Both the position numbers and the translations under genes were made by a program. Source: CAWIHS01 sp963836005 (lineage in GTDB: Bacteria > Pseudomonadota > Gammaproteobacteria > GRL18). Taken from it: a stretch of DNA of 64,000 nucleotides. Positions 54,118 to 63,126 of the stretch are shown in pieces (position 1 is the stretch's first letter; each line of letters starts with the position of its first letter). The notes under the pieces are model-generated. The model was not told where the DNA came from. It ran no database searches and saw only the letters and a program-made list of their open reading frames with translations. The stretch spans positions 1 through 64,000 of the forward strand of contig CAWIHS010000006.1 in assembly GCA_963836005.1 (NCBI GenBank). Reading direction: 5' to 3'.

Positions 54118-54672
54118 ATGACCAAAAAAGAACATAAACTATTACTGATATTTTTAGCGATTATGGCTGTCGGTTTTTTGTCCCAGGGGATCCCCTGGGC
54201 TATCAGATATCATCAGGCAGGAGTGGATAAAATCGAAGAGATTCGATTAAAACGTTCCCGCCTGAAAAAATTATATGAAAACCAGGCTTACTGGATAAGC
54301 GAATATAAAAAAAGCAGCAGCAAAGAAAAGAAATTAAATAAACAGTTATTTGAGGGGCGGTCGCCAGAACTTATTGCCGGACGTTTACAGGGCCAATTAA
54401 AGAACCTGGCAAGAAAAAGCGGGATCAAAGTCGATTCTATGAGCCTGGCTGATTTTAAGCGGGTAGATGAGTGGCTGCTAATCACACAGACCATGTCATT
54501 TAAAAGTCCCAGCAGTAATGTTGTAAAATTGCTGAATTCGATCAAGAGCTCCGTACCTGCATTGATTGTCCAGGATGTGCAAATACGTTCTTATCGGAAT
54601 ACACTCAATTGTACGTTGAAAGTTGTCGGTTTTAGCCGCACGGAACAGGAAACAAAAGGTGATGGTGCCTGA
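54118..54672 (+). CDS. gspM: Type II secretion GspM-like protein
   Basis: A 184-residue protein. One N-terminal span (LLLIFLAIMAVGFLSQGIPW) is followed by a coiled coil (KIEEIRLKRSRLKKLYENQA) and a periplasmic ferredoxin-like domain with ELIAGRLQGQLKNLARKSGI, WLLITQTMSFKSPSSNVVKL and VPALIVQDVQIRSY. This is the layout of GspM/PilO. Its stop codon overlaps the gspE start (TGATG). Confidence 0.75.
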   Translation: MTKKEHKLLLIFLAIMAVGFLSQGIPWAIRYHQAGVDKIEEIRLKRSRLKKLYENQAYWISEYKKSSSKEKKLNKQLFEGRSPELIAGRLQGQLKNLARKSGIKVDSMSLADFKRVDEWLLITQTMSFKSPSSNVVKLLNSIKSSVPALIVQDVQIRSYRNTLNCTLKVVGFSRTEQETKGDGA

Positions 54673-56117
54673 TGGAACTGAATCTGACGATTTTTTCAAC
54701 CTTACTGCTGCCGGCCAGCATTGCTCCAGACAAGGATTTTTATGACTCTGGCAAACTCATGTGTGTTGCTTCACCTGACACCGGTCTGCGTTCAAAGATC
54801 CGTTATATTATGGGACAGGATGTTCAGTTTTTAACCGCCGATCAGGAAGAAGTATTACGTCTGATCAAGTATTGGCGGGCTGAATTAGCCCCCGATATGG
54901 GTAATGATGAAATTAGTGAAACGGCATTTGATGAGGAAGATTTAAAGGACCTATCTTCAGATGCGCCGGTGATCCGTCTGGTCAACCATCTGTTCGAGCG
55001 GGTTCTGGATTTAAATGGCAGTGATATACATTTTGAACCTGAAGAACACAGTTTTAATGTACGCTGCCGGGTTGATGGTATTATGCAGCAGATAGAGACC
55101 CTGCCCATTAGCGCTCAGCCGCCAGTGACCTCCCGATTAAAACTCATGGCCAAGCTTGATATTGGAGAAAAACGGCTGCCTCAGGATGGTCGAATTGAAT
55201 ATACTCTGGGTAAGCGTAAAATAGATATGCGCGTATCCACTCTGCCAGGCGTGCATGGGGAGTCTGTAGTACTGCGCATACTGGATAGAAGCGATATCCT
55301 GGTCGGGCTGGACAAGTTAGGCATGCCTGAACAGGTGCTGGAGATTTACGAGGGGTTGATCAGGCAACCCCATGGTATGATTCTGGTCACAGGTCCTACA
55401 GGCAGCGGTAAAACTACAACGCTGTATGCCACGCTGGAAAAAATCAGCACCACTGAACTAAAAATGATCACCGTAGAAGATCCGGTAGAATATCAGTTGG
55501 AGGGTATCACCCAGATACAGGTTAATAGTAAAATCGGGCTGGACTTTGCTTCCGGTTTGCGTTCTATTGTCCGCCAGGATCCGGATGTAATCATGATTGG
55601 TGAGATTCGTGATCATGAAACAGCTTCCATTGCGATCGAGTCCGCCCTGACCGGGCATCTGGTGTTTTCAACCCTGCATACCAATGATGCGGCCGGCTCA
55701 ATCAGCCGTCTGCAGGATATGGGGGTTGAGCCATATCTGATCAGTTCCAGCCTGCTTGCAGTTCAGGCTCAGCGTCTGGTCAGGGAAAACTGTCAGGCCT
55801 GCACTAAAGCACATGAGATCACTGAAGTAGAAGCCGGTCTGCTGGGCATTGCCCGGAATGAAATTGCACAGATTTATCGTGGTGAGGGTTGTACTCATTG
55901 TGGCGGAACAGGCTATCGAGGGCGCATAGGTCTCTATGAATTATTGCTGATTAGTGATGGAATACGTCATCTGATCAATACCGGAGCAGATGCCACAACC
56001 ATCCGTAAAAAAGCCATTGAAGAAGGCATGATAACCCTGAGACAAGATGCCCTGAGTAAACTGACCAGTGGATTGACGACGGTTGAAGAAGTTGTCAGGG
56101 TGACCAGAGCCGTATGA
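54672..56117 (+). CDS. gspE: Type II secretion ATPase GspE
   Basis: A 481-residue hexameric secretion ATPase driving pseudopilus assembly. It shows NGSDIHFEPEEHSFNVRCRV (N2), the Walker A box GPTGSGKTTTLYATL, Asp box ITVEDPVEYQLEGITQIQV, Walker B VIMIGEIRDHETASIAIES, His box STLHTNDAAGSISRL, and the zinc-binding pair CQAC with CTHC in the C-terminal lobe. The N1 region that binds GspL is short, consistent with an unusual GspL partner. It overlaps gspM and gspF with ATGA-type junctions. Confidence 0.95.
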   Translation: MELNLTIFSTLLLPASIAPDKDFYDSGKLMCVASPDTGLRSKIRYIMGQDVQFLTADQEEVLRLIKYWRAELAPDMGNDEISETAFDEEDLKDLSSDAPVIRLVNHLFERVLDLNGSDIHFEPEEHSFNVRCRVDGIMQQIETLPISAQPPVTSRLKLMAKLDIGEKRLPQDGRIEYTLGKRKIDMRVSTLPGVHGESVVLRILDRSDILVGLDKLGMPEQVLEIYEGLIRQPHGMILVTGPTGSGKTTTLYATLEKISTTELKMITVEDPVEYQLEGITQIQVNSKIGLDFASGLRSIVRQDPDVIMIGEIRDHETASIAIESALTGHLVFSTLHTNDAAGSISRLQDMGVEPYLISSSLLAVQAQRLVRENCQACTKAHEITEVEAGLLGIARNEIAQIYRGEGCTHCGGTGYRGRIGLYELLLISDGIRHLINTGADATTIRKKAIEEGMITLRQDALSKLTSGLTTVEEVVRVTRAV

Positions 56118-57325
56118 GTCTGACGTATTTTGATTATCAGGCGTATGATCGTCAGGGGGAATTACAAAAAGGACAACTGAGTGCACAGACACAGCAGGAA
56201 GTGATCAATGTACTGAAAGGTAGAAAGCTGATTCCGATAAGAATTGTGCCCGCCAGTAAGCAGTCTGGCGGTGAAAAAGGCACACAGGGGCAGTTATCTC
56301 GCAAGGAATTGATCGACTTTACCCAGGGGCTGACCACCTTGATGGAAGCCCAGGTGCCGATTGATAAGGCACTGGTTCTGCTGGAAGGTATTTCAGAAAC
56401 TCCTTCAACTCGGCAGCTGGTTGAAACGATTCGCAGGGATGTCAAAGAAGGTAAAACCCTGGCTCAGGCCATGGAAGCTAGACAAAATACTTTTTCGCCT
56501 ATGTATATCAACATGATCCGTGCCGGTGAAGAAGCGGGAATACTGGGGCATTTATTACCGTCGCTGGAAAAATTTCTCGCTGATGCTGAGGAAACTCGGC
56601 GGCATATCACCGGGGCTATGGTCTACCCCGCGGTGCTGTTTGTTGTAGGTATATTATCAGTGATTCTGATGCTGGCTTTTGTCGTACCGCAATTTGCCAC
56701 CCTGTTTGAAGATGCAGGGACCCAGATCCCGCCTTCGGCCTCTTTTTTACTCTCTTTGAGCGAATGGATGCAAAGTTATGGCTGGACCCTGGCCTTTATT
56801 CCGGTATTCATTATCGCCGGGTGGAAGTGGTGGGGCTCGACTAAAGAGAAGAAACAGCAGCGAGATCGGTTTTTATTACGCTTACCCGTGCTGGGAAATT
56901 TGTTATTATATAAAGACAGTGCCAACTTTGCCCGTACGCTTGGGGCGCTGTTGTCTGCTGGTATTCCGTTATTACGCAGTCTGCAGATTACTCGCGGGGT
57001 AATAGAAAATACCTATCTGGTCGAAGAATTAAAAGGAGTCGAAGTGGACGTTCAGGCAGGGGTTGCTCTGGGGAATGCACTGGATAAGCGCATGATTTTT
57101 CCTGCTCTTTTGTATAAACTGATCAGTGTTGGTGAAGAATCAGGACGAACTGCCAGTATTTTGAACCAGTTGTCAAATACATTTGATAATTATGTTAAAA
57201 ATCTGATTTCGAAATTACTGGCATTACTTGAGCCTTTGCTCATTCTGTTTTTAGGGATCATGGTTGGCGGTATTGTGATTACCATGTTGATGGCAGTATT
57301 CAGTATCAATGATGTGGGCATTTAG
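56114..57325 (+). CDS. gspF: Type II secretion inner-membrane protein GspF
   Basis: A 403-residue polytopic platform protein. Two T2SSF helical domains are visible (LIDFTQGLTTLMEAQVPIDK, MYINMIRAGEEAGILGHLLP; then ANFARTLGALLSAGIPLLRS, LYKLISVGEESGRTASILNQ), separated by spans (VVGILSVILMLAFVVPQF, YGWTLAFIPVFIIAGWKWWG) and ending in one (LLILFLGIMVGGIVITMLMA). It begins at the ATGA overlap with gspE. Confidence 0.95.
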   Translation: MSLTYFDYQAYDRQGELQKGQLSAQTQQEVINVLKGRKLIPIRIVPASKQSGGEKGTQGQLSRKELIDFTQGLTTLMEAQVPIDKALVLLEGISETPSTRQLVETIRRDVKEGKTLAQAMEARQNTFSPMYINMIRAGEEAGILGHLLPSLEKFLADAEETRRHITGAMVYPAVLFVVGILSVILMLAFVVPQFATLFEDAGTQIPPSASFLLSLSEWMQSYGWTLAFIPVFIIAGWKWWGSTKEKKQQRDRFLLRLPVLGNLLLYKDSANFARTLGALLSAGIPLLRSLQITRGVIENTYLVEELKGVEVDVQAGVALGNALDKRMIFPALLYKLISVGEESGRTASILNQLSNTFDNYVKNLISKLLALLEPLLILFLGIMVGGIVITMLMAVFSINDVGI

Positions 57326-57335
57326 AGGAAAAAAA

Positions 57336-59735
57336 GTGGTTGCAAATTACAAACCTGAAATAAAATTACCCGCTGGTGAGAAAATCATCCAAGATCATGT
57401 GCTCCTGTGGTGCCTGAAGCTGGTTCTGCTGCTGTCGATAACATTAATATCTTCCTGTAGTACTAATGCTCCGCTGCAAAGTAAATATGCCATTGGCTCG
57501 CCATCGTCCCCGGATACTGCGGAAGCATCTGAGACAGACGGCTTTAAGACCGGAGCTACGGACAGTATGACACCTGTGAAGGTTGAGGCTGCTGCACCCG
57601 CAGTCACCACGGATAGTGTCACGCAGGTTAAAAAAGCACCAACAGTAGTATCAACTTATCCAGCCATGACGCAGGAAACACGTCAGCGTTTACAAAATCA
57701 GGCTCGTAATCTGATGACTAATGGTACAGTTCCACGGCTTAAGTACGTGCCGCCTGATTCACCCGGGTTGAAAATGCTGCCAGGCTCTGCTGAGCAGACG
57801 GCTGACTCAGCAACCGTGCAACTGGATTATGAGCAGGTTGAGATCCGCCAGATCCTTGAAGAATTTGCTGATGCAATGGATTTGAGTGTAGTTATTGATC
57901 CTGCTGTCAGCGGCAAGGTCACCATGCGTACCGCACCCAGTCAGGCATTAAGCCAGGATGACCTCTGGCCGTTGCTGCAAATGCTGTTGACCGAAGCCGG
58001 CGTGACACTGGAAAAAAGCAATGGTATTTACTATGCGAATAAAGCCCAGCAGCAGCTGCCTTCGGTGATTGGCTATTCCTCCATGCTGGATTCAACTGGA
58101 GCCTCGGTCGTCATGCAGGTTACACCGCTGAAGTATATTTCGGTTGATTCAGCTATTACGGTATTAAAACCAATTGTTGAGCCCAAGGGGCGTATCAGCC
58201 AGTTGTCTACCCTGAATACACTCCTGATTGTGGATAATCCGGAAAAGCTCAAACGCATCAATGGCCTGCTGTCACTGGTTGATTCTGACCCGTTCAGATC
58301 CCGGGGCATTCAGCTCTATAAGTTAAATAAAGCAGAAGCAAAAGAAGTGGCCAAGGAGCTTGAAGAGGTACTTAAACTGATAGAAGGAGAGAAACCGTCT
58401 TATCAGGTTCTGGCACTGGAACGCATCAATGCCCTGCTGGTGGTGGCTCCGCCCCGGCGTGGCTTTCAGGCAGTGAGCCGTTGGGTTGATATACTCGATG
58501 CGGGTGCCGACGAAGAACTGCAGGAGCAGATTTTTATCTATAAATGCAAAAGCATGAAAGCAGCATCACTGGCAGCAACGCTTAATGCAATTTTTGAGCA
58601 GGAAGATAAGACCCAGCCCGGGATGAAAAAAACCGATGATGAAGAGGATCTTTCTCCCAATACCTTCAGAACGGTATCCAAAGAATCACTGTCTTTCAAG
58701 GAAGCAGCGAAAAGAAATACGCCACAGCAAAAGTCTGCCACCGCGCCTGTAAAAGAAGGCCAACACGACACGACTGCAGAAGTGGCTTCAGCCAACATTA
58801 ATGTCACCATCGTTGCCGATGAAGATACTAACTCTTTACTGGTACGTACCACGGCCAAAGACTACAAACAATTACTGGAAACCATTAAAACCATGGATGT
58901 GGTCCCAATGCAGGTCCTTATTAATGTGGTCATTGCTCAGGTTGCACTGACTGACGGGCAATCATTCGGTATAGACTGGGCCTATCTGGGCAGCTCGGGT
59001 ACAATACTGCAAACCAACTTTGGCCAGGCCCAGTCAGTTTCAGATTCCGGGGAACCTCTGGGGCTGATTGTCAATCGTTTGACGGGAAACTGGCGGGTGA
59101 CGTTGAATGCTCTGGCTCAGGAGGGCAACGTGAATATTCTTTCCAGACCCTCTTTGCTGATCACTAATAATCAGGAAGGCGTGATCAATGTGGGTAAAGA
59201 AGTGCCGGTGGAAACCTCCAATACCACTAATCTTAATTCAACAGATATCATTGGCGGCACCAATGTTACACAGCAAATTGCCTACCGCAAGACGGGTATA
59301 GAGTTGACGGTGACGCCGCAAATCAACGATGATGGTATTGTGAATATGATCATCCAGCAGGGACTGTCAGCCATTGAGGGTCAGACAACGAGTACAGATG
59401 CTGCCAGCCTGAATCCAACCTTTACCAATCAGGAGATAAAAACGACGGTGGTAGTCAAAGACAAGGAAACTATAGTGCTGGGCGGATTAATCGATAGTAT
59501 TGAAGCCAATAGTGAATCGGGTGTGCCCTGGTTAAAAGATGTGCCGGTGGTGGGAAATCTGTTCAAAAGTCAGGGAATTCAGGTTGAACGTCGGGAACTT
59601 ATTTTGATCATCTCGACTCAAATAGTAGATGCAGAAGGTGATTATGATGATTTTAACAACAGTTTCAAGAACCGCTTCCATGCAGCAGCCTCCTATCTTG
59701 ACCAACAACTGGAGACTCCATGGAGAGCAAGGTAA
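57336..59735 (+). CDS. gspD: Type II secretion secretin GspD, lipoprotein type
   Basis: Forms the outer-membrane exit channel. I chose GTG at 57336 because AGAGG lies 7 bases upstream, just past the gspF stop; an ATG at 57309 in the same frame lies inside gspF. The protein (799 residues) begins with a signal peptide ending in lipobox LISSC, so it is a liposecretin (as in Xps/Hxc systems) and may not need a pilotin. A Ser/Thr/Ala-rich linker (residues 30-130) precedes N0 (VQLDYEQVEIRQILEEFADA), N1-N3 domains, and the secretin core (VPMQVLINVVIAQVALTDGQ, NVNILSRPSLLITNNQEG, VGKEVPVETSN, IVLGGLIDSIEANSESGVPW, KDVPVVGNLFKSQG). An extra charged linker lies near residue 425-480. Confidence 0.94.
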   Translation: MVANYKPEIKLPAGEKIIQDHVLLWCLKLVLLLSITLISSCSTNAPLQSKYAIGSPSSPDTAEASETDGFKTGATDSMTPVKVEAAAPAVTTDSVTQVKKAPTVVSTYPAMTQETRQRLQNQARNLMTNGTVPRLKYVPPDSPGLKMLPGSAEQTADSATVQLDYEQVEIRQILEEFADAMDLSVVIDPAVSGKVTMRTAPSQALSQDDLWPLLQMLLTEAGVTLEKSNGIYYANKAQQQLPSVIGYSSMLDSTGASVVMQVTPLKYISVDSAITVLKPIVEPKGRISQLSTLNTLLIVDNPEKLKRINGLLSLVDSDPFRSRGIQLYKLNKAEAKEVAKELEEVLKLIEGEKPSYQVLALERINALLVVAPPRRGFQAVSRWVDILDAGADEELQEQIFIYKCKSMKAASLAATLNAIFEQEDKTQPGMKKTDDEEDLSPNTFRTVSKESLSFKEAAKRNTPQQKSATAPVKEGQHDTTAEVASANINVTIVADEDTNSLLVRTTAKDYKQLLETIKTMDVVPMQVLINVVIAQVALTDGQSFGIDWAYLGSSGTILQTNFGQAQSVSDSGEPLGLIVNRLTGNWRVTLNALAQEGNVNILSRPSLLITNNQEGVINVGKEVPVETSNTTNLNSTDIIGGTNVTQQIAYRKTGIELTVTPQINDDGIVNMIIQQGLSAIEGQTTSTDAASLNPTFTNQEIKTTVVVKDKETIVLGGLIDSIEANSESGVPWLKDVPVVGNLFKSQGIQVERRELILIISTQIVDAEGDYDDFNNSFKNRFHAAASYLDQQLETPWRAR

Positions 59736-59799
59736 CATTAACTACGCTCGACTGACAGGAAATAACAATTAATCGCTCATAACAAAGAACTAGGGAACT

Positions 59800-60213
59800 A
59801 TGAACAAAATATTAAACAAAAAACGGGGTTTTACCCTGATAGAACTTCTGATTGTAATGGCTATTTTGGCGCTGTTGGCCGGGCTGGTAGGCCCGACTTT
59901 ATGGAACAAACTTAGCGGAGCCAAGCGTGATGTTGTCGCTACGCAAATAAAAAATATTGAATCAGCACTGGATTCCTACCGACTGGATATGGGTAAATAT
60001 CCTAAATCCTTGGAAGATTTAGTCAAGGACACGACCGGCAAGGCAGCATGGAGCGGTCCTTATATAAAAAAAATACCTCTGGATCCCTGGGAAAATCCTT
60101 ATCAGTTTGAATCTCCCGGCAAGCACAATAAAGATTTTGATTTATTTTCCATGGCGGCAGATGGTCAGGAAGGAGGTGAAGAGGATGACAAAGATATTAC
60201 CAACTGGGAATAA
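59800..60213 (+). CDS. gspG: Type II secretion major pseudopilin GspG
   Basis: A 137-residue pseudopilin with prepilin cleavage at RG/FTLIELLIVMAILALLAG (Glu5 present). The GspG-specific C-terminal part has PKSLEDLVK, WSGPYIKKIPLDPWENPYQ and DFDLFSMAADGQEGGEEDDK with the acidic calcium-site region. It polymerises into the pseudopilus that pushes substrates through GspD. The prepilin peptidase gene is not in the window. Confidence 0.97.
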   Translation: MNKILNKKRGFTLIELLIVMAILALLAGLVGPTLWNKLSGAKRDVVATQIKNIESALDSYRLDMGKYPKSLEDLVKDTTGKAAWSGPYIKKIPLDPWENPYQFESPGKHNKDFDLFSMAADGQEGGEEDDKDITNWE

Positions 60214-60279
60214 TCCGTTATTGTATAATTAACATCACATTCTCACTGGCTTTAGCAGAAAAAGTTTCCTTGCTTAAGA

Positions 60280-60801
60280 GTGAGCATTCTTTCACAGGCA
60301 GACGGGCAATCAGAAACGGATATGGCAAAGCAGGCTGGCTTTACGTTAATGGAATTGCTGATTGTTATGGCCATTATCGCTCTCGCCAGTGCGGTGATAA
60401 TTCCGCGTATCAGTAATAGTGACGGTAAGTTGTATCAGGCCCAGCTGCGTACTCTGACTGCGGTATTAAATTATAATCGCCGCAATGCGGTAATCCTGAA
60501 CCGGCCGCAAAATGTAAAACTCTATCCTTATCGCAGCCAAATTGAATTGGCAGATGATGAAGCAAGTGAGAAGCATAAAATAGCGCACAATAAAAGTGAA
60601 TGGAGAAGTCTGGGAGCAGATATTGACTGGCAAAGTGGAACCCTTAAAACTCATAATCGGGTCATTGAAATCCAGTATTTTCCTCAAGGCGGAGCTACCG
60701 GCGGAACCATAACTTTGCAGCAGGGACGTTTTATTGCCCAGGTCAGTATAGACGGCATGACGGGTAAAACCAGAGTGAAAGCCACAGTTGATGAAGACTA
60801 G
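60280..60801 (+). CDS. gspH: Type II secretion minor pseudopilin GspH
   Basis: Up to 173 residues from GTG at 60280. An alternative ATG at 60322 gives MAKQAGFTLMELLIVMAII with a more usual leader of 5 residues, and I consider it at least as likely. After the cleavage site (AG/FTLMELL) the protein has the GspH beta domain (LRTLTAVLNYNRRNAVILNR, VIEIQYFPQGGATGGTITLQ, VSIDGMTGKTRVKA). It follows gspG after 66 bases. Confidence 0.9.
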   Translation: MSILSQADGQSETDMAKQAGFTLMELLIVMAIIALASAVIIPRISNSDGKLYQAQLRTLTAVLNYNRRNAVILNRPQNVKLYPYRSQIELADDEASEKHKIAHNKSEWRSLGADIDWQSGTLKTHNRVIEIQYFPQGGATGGTITLQQGRFIAQVSIDGMTGKTRVKATVDED

Positions 60802-60815
60802 TATGAAGAAGATGG

Positions 60816-61202
60816 ATGAAAATCAATTCGGCTAATAAAGGCTTTACGCTGCTGGAAGTGTTGATTGCTGTGACATTAACGGCGATGGTTTTGGGTAGCC
60901 TGTTAGCTTTACAAAGTCAAAGTAAGCGACTGGCGTTTAGGGCGGAAGCTGCTTTGCAAAAAGTTATTAACCAAAGAGCCTATTTAAATGCTGCCTGGCT
61001 CGATAGTAGGCCGGTCAGCCTGTATATGGATGAATTTCAGAGCCATGAAGTTTATTCAGCTGATAATAAAAAGGCTTTGAAAAAACCTGACACTCAAAGC
61101 AAACCGCTTACATTTTATCTGGAATCTTTTGATATTGTTGATCAGCAGGGTGATATTATTATCTCCAGTGTAAGGCTGAAAGATTCTGAATTACCCAAGT
61201 AA
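60816..61202 (+). CDS. gspI: Type II secretion minor pseudopilin GspI
   Basis: A 128-residue pseudopilin: KG/FTLLEVLIAVTLTAMVLGS with Glu5, followed by a short globular domain (RAEAALQKVINQRAYLNAAW, PLTFYLESFDIVDQQGDIII, SSVRLKD). GspI nucleates the tip complex with J and K. Start ATG follows AAGAAGATGG. It is 14 bases after gspH. Confidence 0.9.
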   Translation: MKINSANKGFTLLEVLIAVTLTAMVLGSLLALQSQSKRLAFRAEAALQKVINQRAYLNAAWLDSRPVSLYMDEFQSHEVYSADNKKALKKPDTQSKPLTFYLESFDIVDQQGDIIISSVRLKDSELPK

Positions 61203-61214
61203 ACAGAATCATTC

Positions 61215-61970
61215 ATGAAGCCTGCACATTTTCCGCTATCTGGAAGCACCCACTGCAAACTGCGTTCACATGGTTTTACTCTCCTGGAACTATTGATAGC
61301 CATTAGCCTCAGTACCCTTTTGATGACGGTTCTGGTCGTGGGTCTAAACCAGATTACACGTGACTGGGAAAGGCGCGGAGGTACTCTGGATGCAATGCTG
61401 GATGATTCATTATTGTTGCTGCAAATTGAAAAAGCGATTCTGGGTACTTTTGCCTATAACAATAAAGAAAATGCCACGGCGCAAGATAAACTGTTTTTTA
61501 CCGGCAGCAATAGTGAAATTAAATGGGTCTCTACGGTGTCACCCGATCGCAACAGCGGGTTGACGCTGTGGCAATTGAAAGTGAATGAAGAACAGGGACT
61601 TGATGTAGTTACTTTACCGATATATCCCGGCGATTTGAATAAACAACTGCAGCGCTTTCTAGCATCCAGGGAAAATAAACCTGTTTATTTTCAGGACTAT
61701 AAAATTGTGCTGTCTTATTTGTCTGAAAATAGCAAAAATAAAAAAGAATGGTCTACAAAATGGCTGGCTGAAGAAAAAAATACCTTACCGTTAGGGATCA
61801 GGGTAACTTTTAAAAAGCTGGGTGAAGGCGAAAACACAACAGCGTTTGAAGTGTTCAGCTTTATACCTGTGGACGCGAATAGCAGCTCTGCGATTCAGAC
61901 GCCGTTTGGCTTTGGCGGCGGAGGAAACAGACCCGCTGGTTCCAATCCTTTTGAGAGCCTGCTAAAGTGA
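61215..61970 (+). CDS. gspJ: Type II secretion minor pseudopilin GspJ
   Basis: A 251-residue pseudopilin: a long leader, then HG/FTLLELLIAISLSTLLMTV. The globular domain has ITRDWERRGGTLDAMLDDSL, a Leu/Gln-rich helix and an extended beta region. The Gly/Pro-rich tail (TPFGFGGGGNRPAGSNPF) is unusual and probably flexible. It forms the tip with GspI and GspK. It lies 12 bases after gspI. Confidence 0.88.
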   Translation: MKPAHFPLSGSTHCKLRSHGFTLLELLIAISLSTLLMTVLVVGLNQITRDWERRGGTLDAMLDDSLLLLQIEKAILGTFAYNNKENATAQDKLFFTGSNSEIKWVSTVSPDRNSGLTLWQLKVNEEQGLDVVTLPIYPGDLNKQLQRFLASRENKPVYFQDYKIVLSYLSENSKNKKEWSTKWLAEEKNTLPLGIRVTFKKLGEGENTTAFEVFSFIPVDANSSSAIQTPFGFGGGGNRPAGSNPFESLLK

Positions 61971-62003
61971 TCCCTTACCTTCTGTAAAGCAAAAGCTGGC
62001 AAA

Positions 62004-63008
62004 GTGAAAATTCCACATACATATACCGTTATACCCTTACAACAGGGCTCAATCCTGATTATTGTCCTCTGGATGATCACCCTGGGGCTGGTACTAGTCA
62101 CGGCTATTGCCGCCAATATTCGCTTATCTGCTACCACAGTAATTCATCACCAGCAGGCTCTTCAGGAGTGGAGTGCGGTTCTGGAAGCCGTCAACAGGGC
62201 AAAGCTTGAATTACTGATCGAGAAAATGCCCAAAATTGAAACGACCCAAACAGAACTCTACCAGCAAAAGAGTGAAGAGAACCGTTTTGACGGACGTTCT
62301 TTGAAATTACACTATGCGCTGCCGGATAATATCACTGTCAGGATTTATGATTTATCCAGCAAGCTGAATATCTCCAGATTGTCGCAGCAGCAGATGCAGC
62401 AATTGTTTGAGCATATTCTGGGAGAGAACCATAAAAAAATCCCCGAACTCGCTGATGCATGGCTTGACTGGATAGATAAAGATGAACTCAAGCATCTCAA
62501 TGGTGCTGAAAAAGCTTATTATAAACAACAGAATCTGGGCTATGAACCCCGCAACGGGCCCCTGGTGACCGTTGAAGAATTGCGCCTTATTAAAGGCCTG
62601 GATGAAGTGTTCAGGGATATAGATCTGGACGCTGTTTTTACCCTCTATGGAGGACGTGCTGCGGTGAATCCAAATACGGCCACTCGGGAAGTGCTGATGA
62701 TGATCCCCGGCATGGATGAAAAATCAGTGAATAATATTTTAACGGCGAGAAAAACCCAGGACTTTAAAAATGCCGGCGAGTTAAACCTGCAGCTGACACC
62801 TTCTGTGATTGCGAAAACGAGAGGCTGGTTTACTTTTAGTAAATCCAGCTACTACTCGATTGTGGTCTATCCCACTGAGCTGGAACAGTCTCTCCCGAAT
62901 GAACAGGTCATTTATGCCTACAGGGAAGACGTCAGGGTGACCGGAGCGACAGCCAAACCTGTGGTGCTGCAGGTCAATCCTTATGCGAAGATTAAACTGG
63001 AACGTTGA
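62004..63008 (+). CDS. gspK: Type II secretion minor pseudopilin GspK
   Basis: A 334-residue tip pseudopilin. The N-terminal segment QQG/SILIIVLWMITLGLVLV lacks Glu5, as is normal for GspK. The large helical insertion domain is present: VRIYDLSSKLNISRLSQQQM, ELADAWLDWIDKDELKHLNG, NGPLVTVEELRLIKGLDEVF, with AAVNPNTATREVLMMIPGMD and a SPII-like C-terminal fold. It starts at GTG behind AAAGCTGGCAAA. It is the last gene of the operon seen; gspC and gspN are not found. Confidence 0.92.
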   Translation: MKIPHTYTVIPLQQGSILIIVLWMITLGLVLVTAIAANIRLSATTVIHHQQALQEWSAVLEAVNRAKLELLIEKMPKIETTQTELYQQKSEENRFDGRSLKLHYALPDNITVRIYDLSSKLNISRLSQQQMQQLFEHILGENHKKIPELADAWLDWIDKDELKHLNGAEKAYYKQQNLGYEPRNGPLVTVEELRLIKGLDEVFRDIDLDAVFTLYGGRAAVNPNTATREVLMMIPGMDEKSVNNILTARKTQDFKNAGELNLQLTPSVIAKTRGWFTFSKSSYYSIVVYPTELEQSLPNEQVIYAYREDVRVTGATAKPVVLQVNPYAKIKLER

Positions 63009-63126
63009 TCTGGCAGCAGCCAATCTATGCTAAAATATTGATCTATTTTTCAGTCATTAATTTTACACTGGCCCCTTGCCCAGGTTAGAAGGCAGGCGGT
63101 GCCTGTATATGTAGCCATAAACTGAT

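Noticed and set aside
61360..61563. Alternative plus-strand frame within gspJ
   Set aside because: It overlaps gspJ, which carries the prepilin motif and operon spacing; the alternative has no features.
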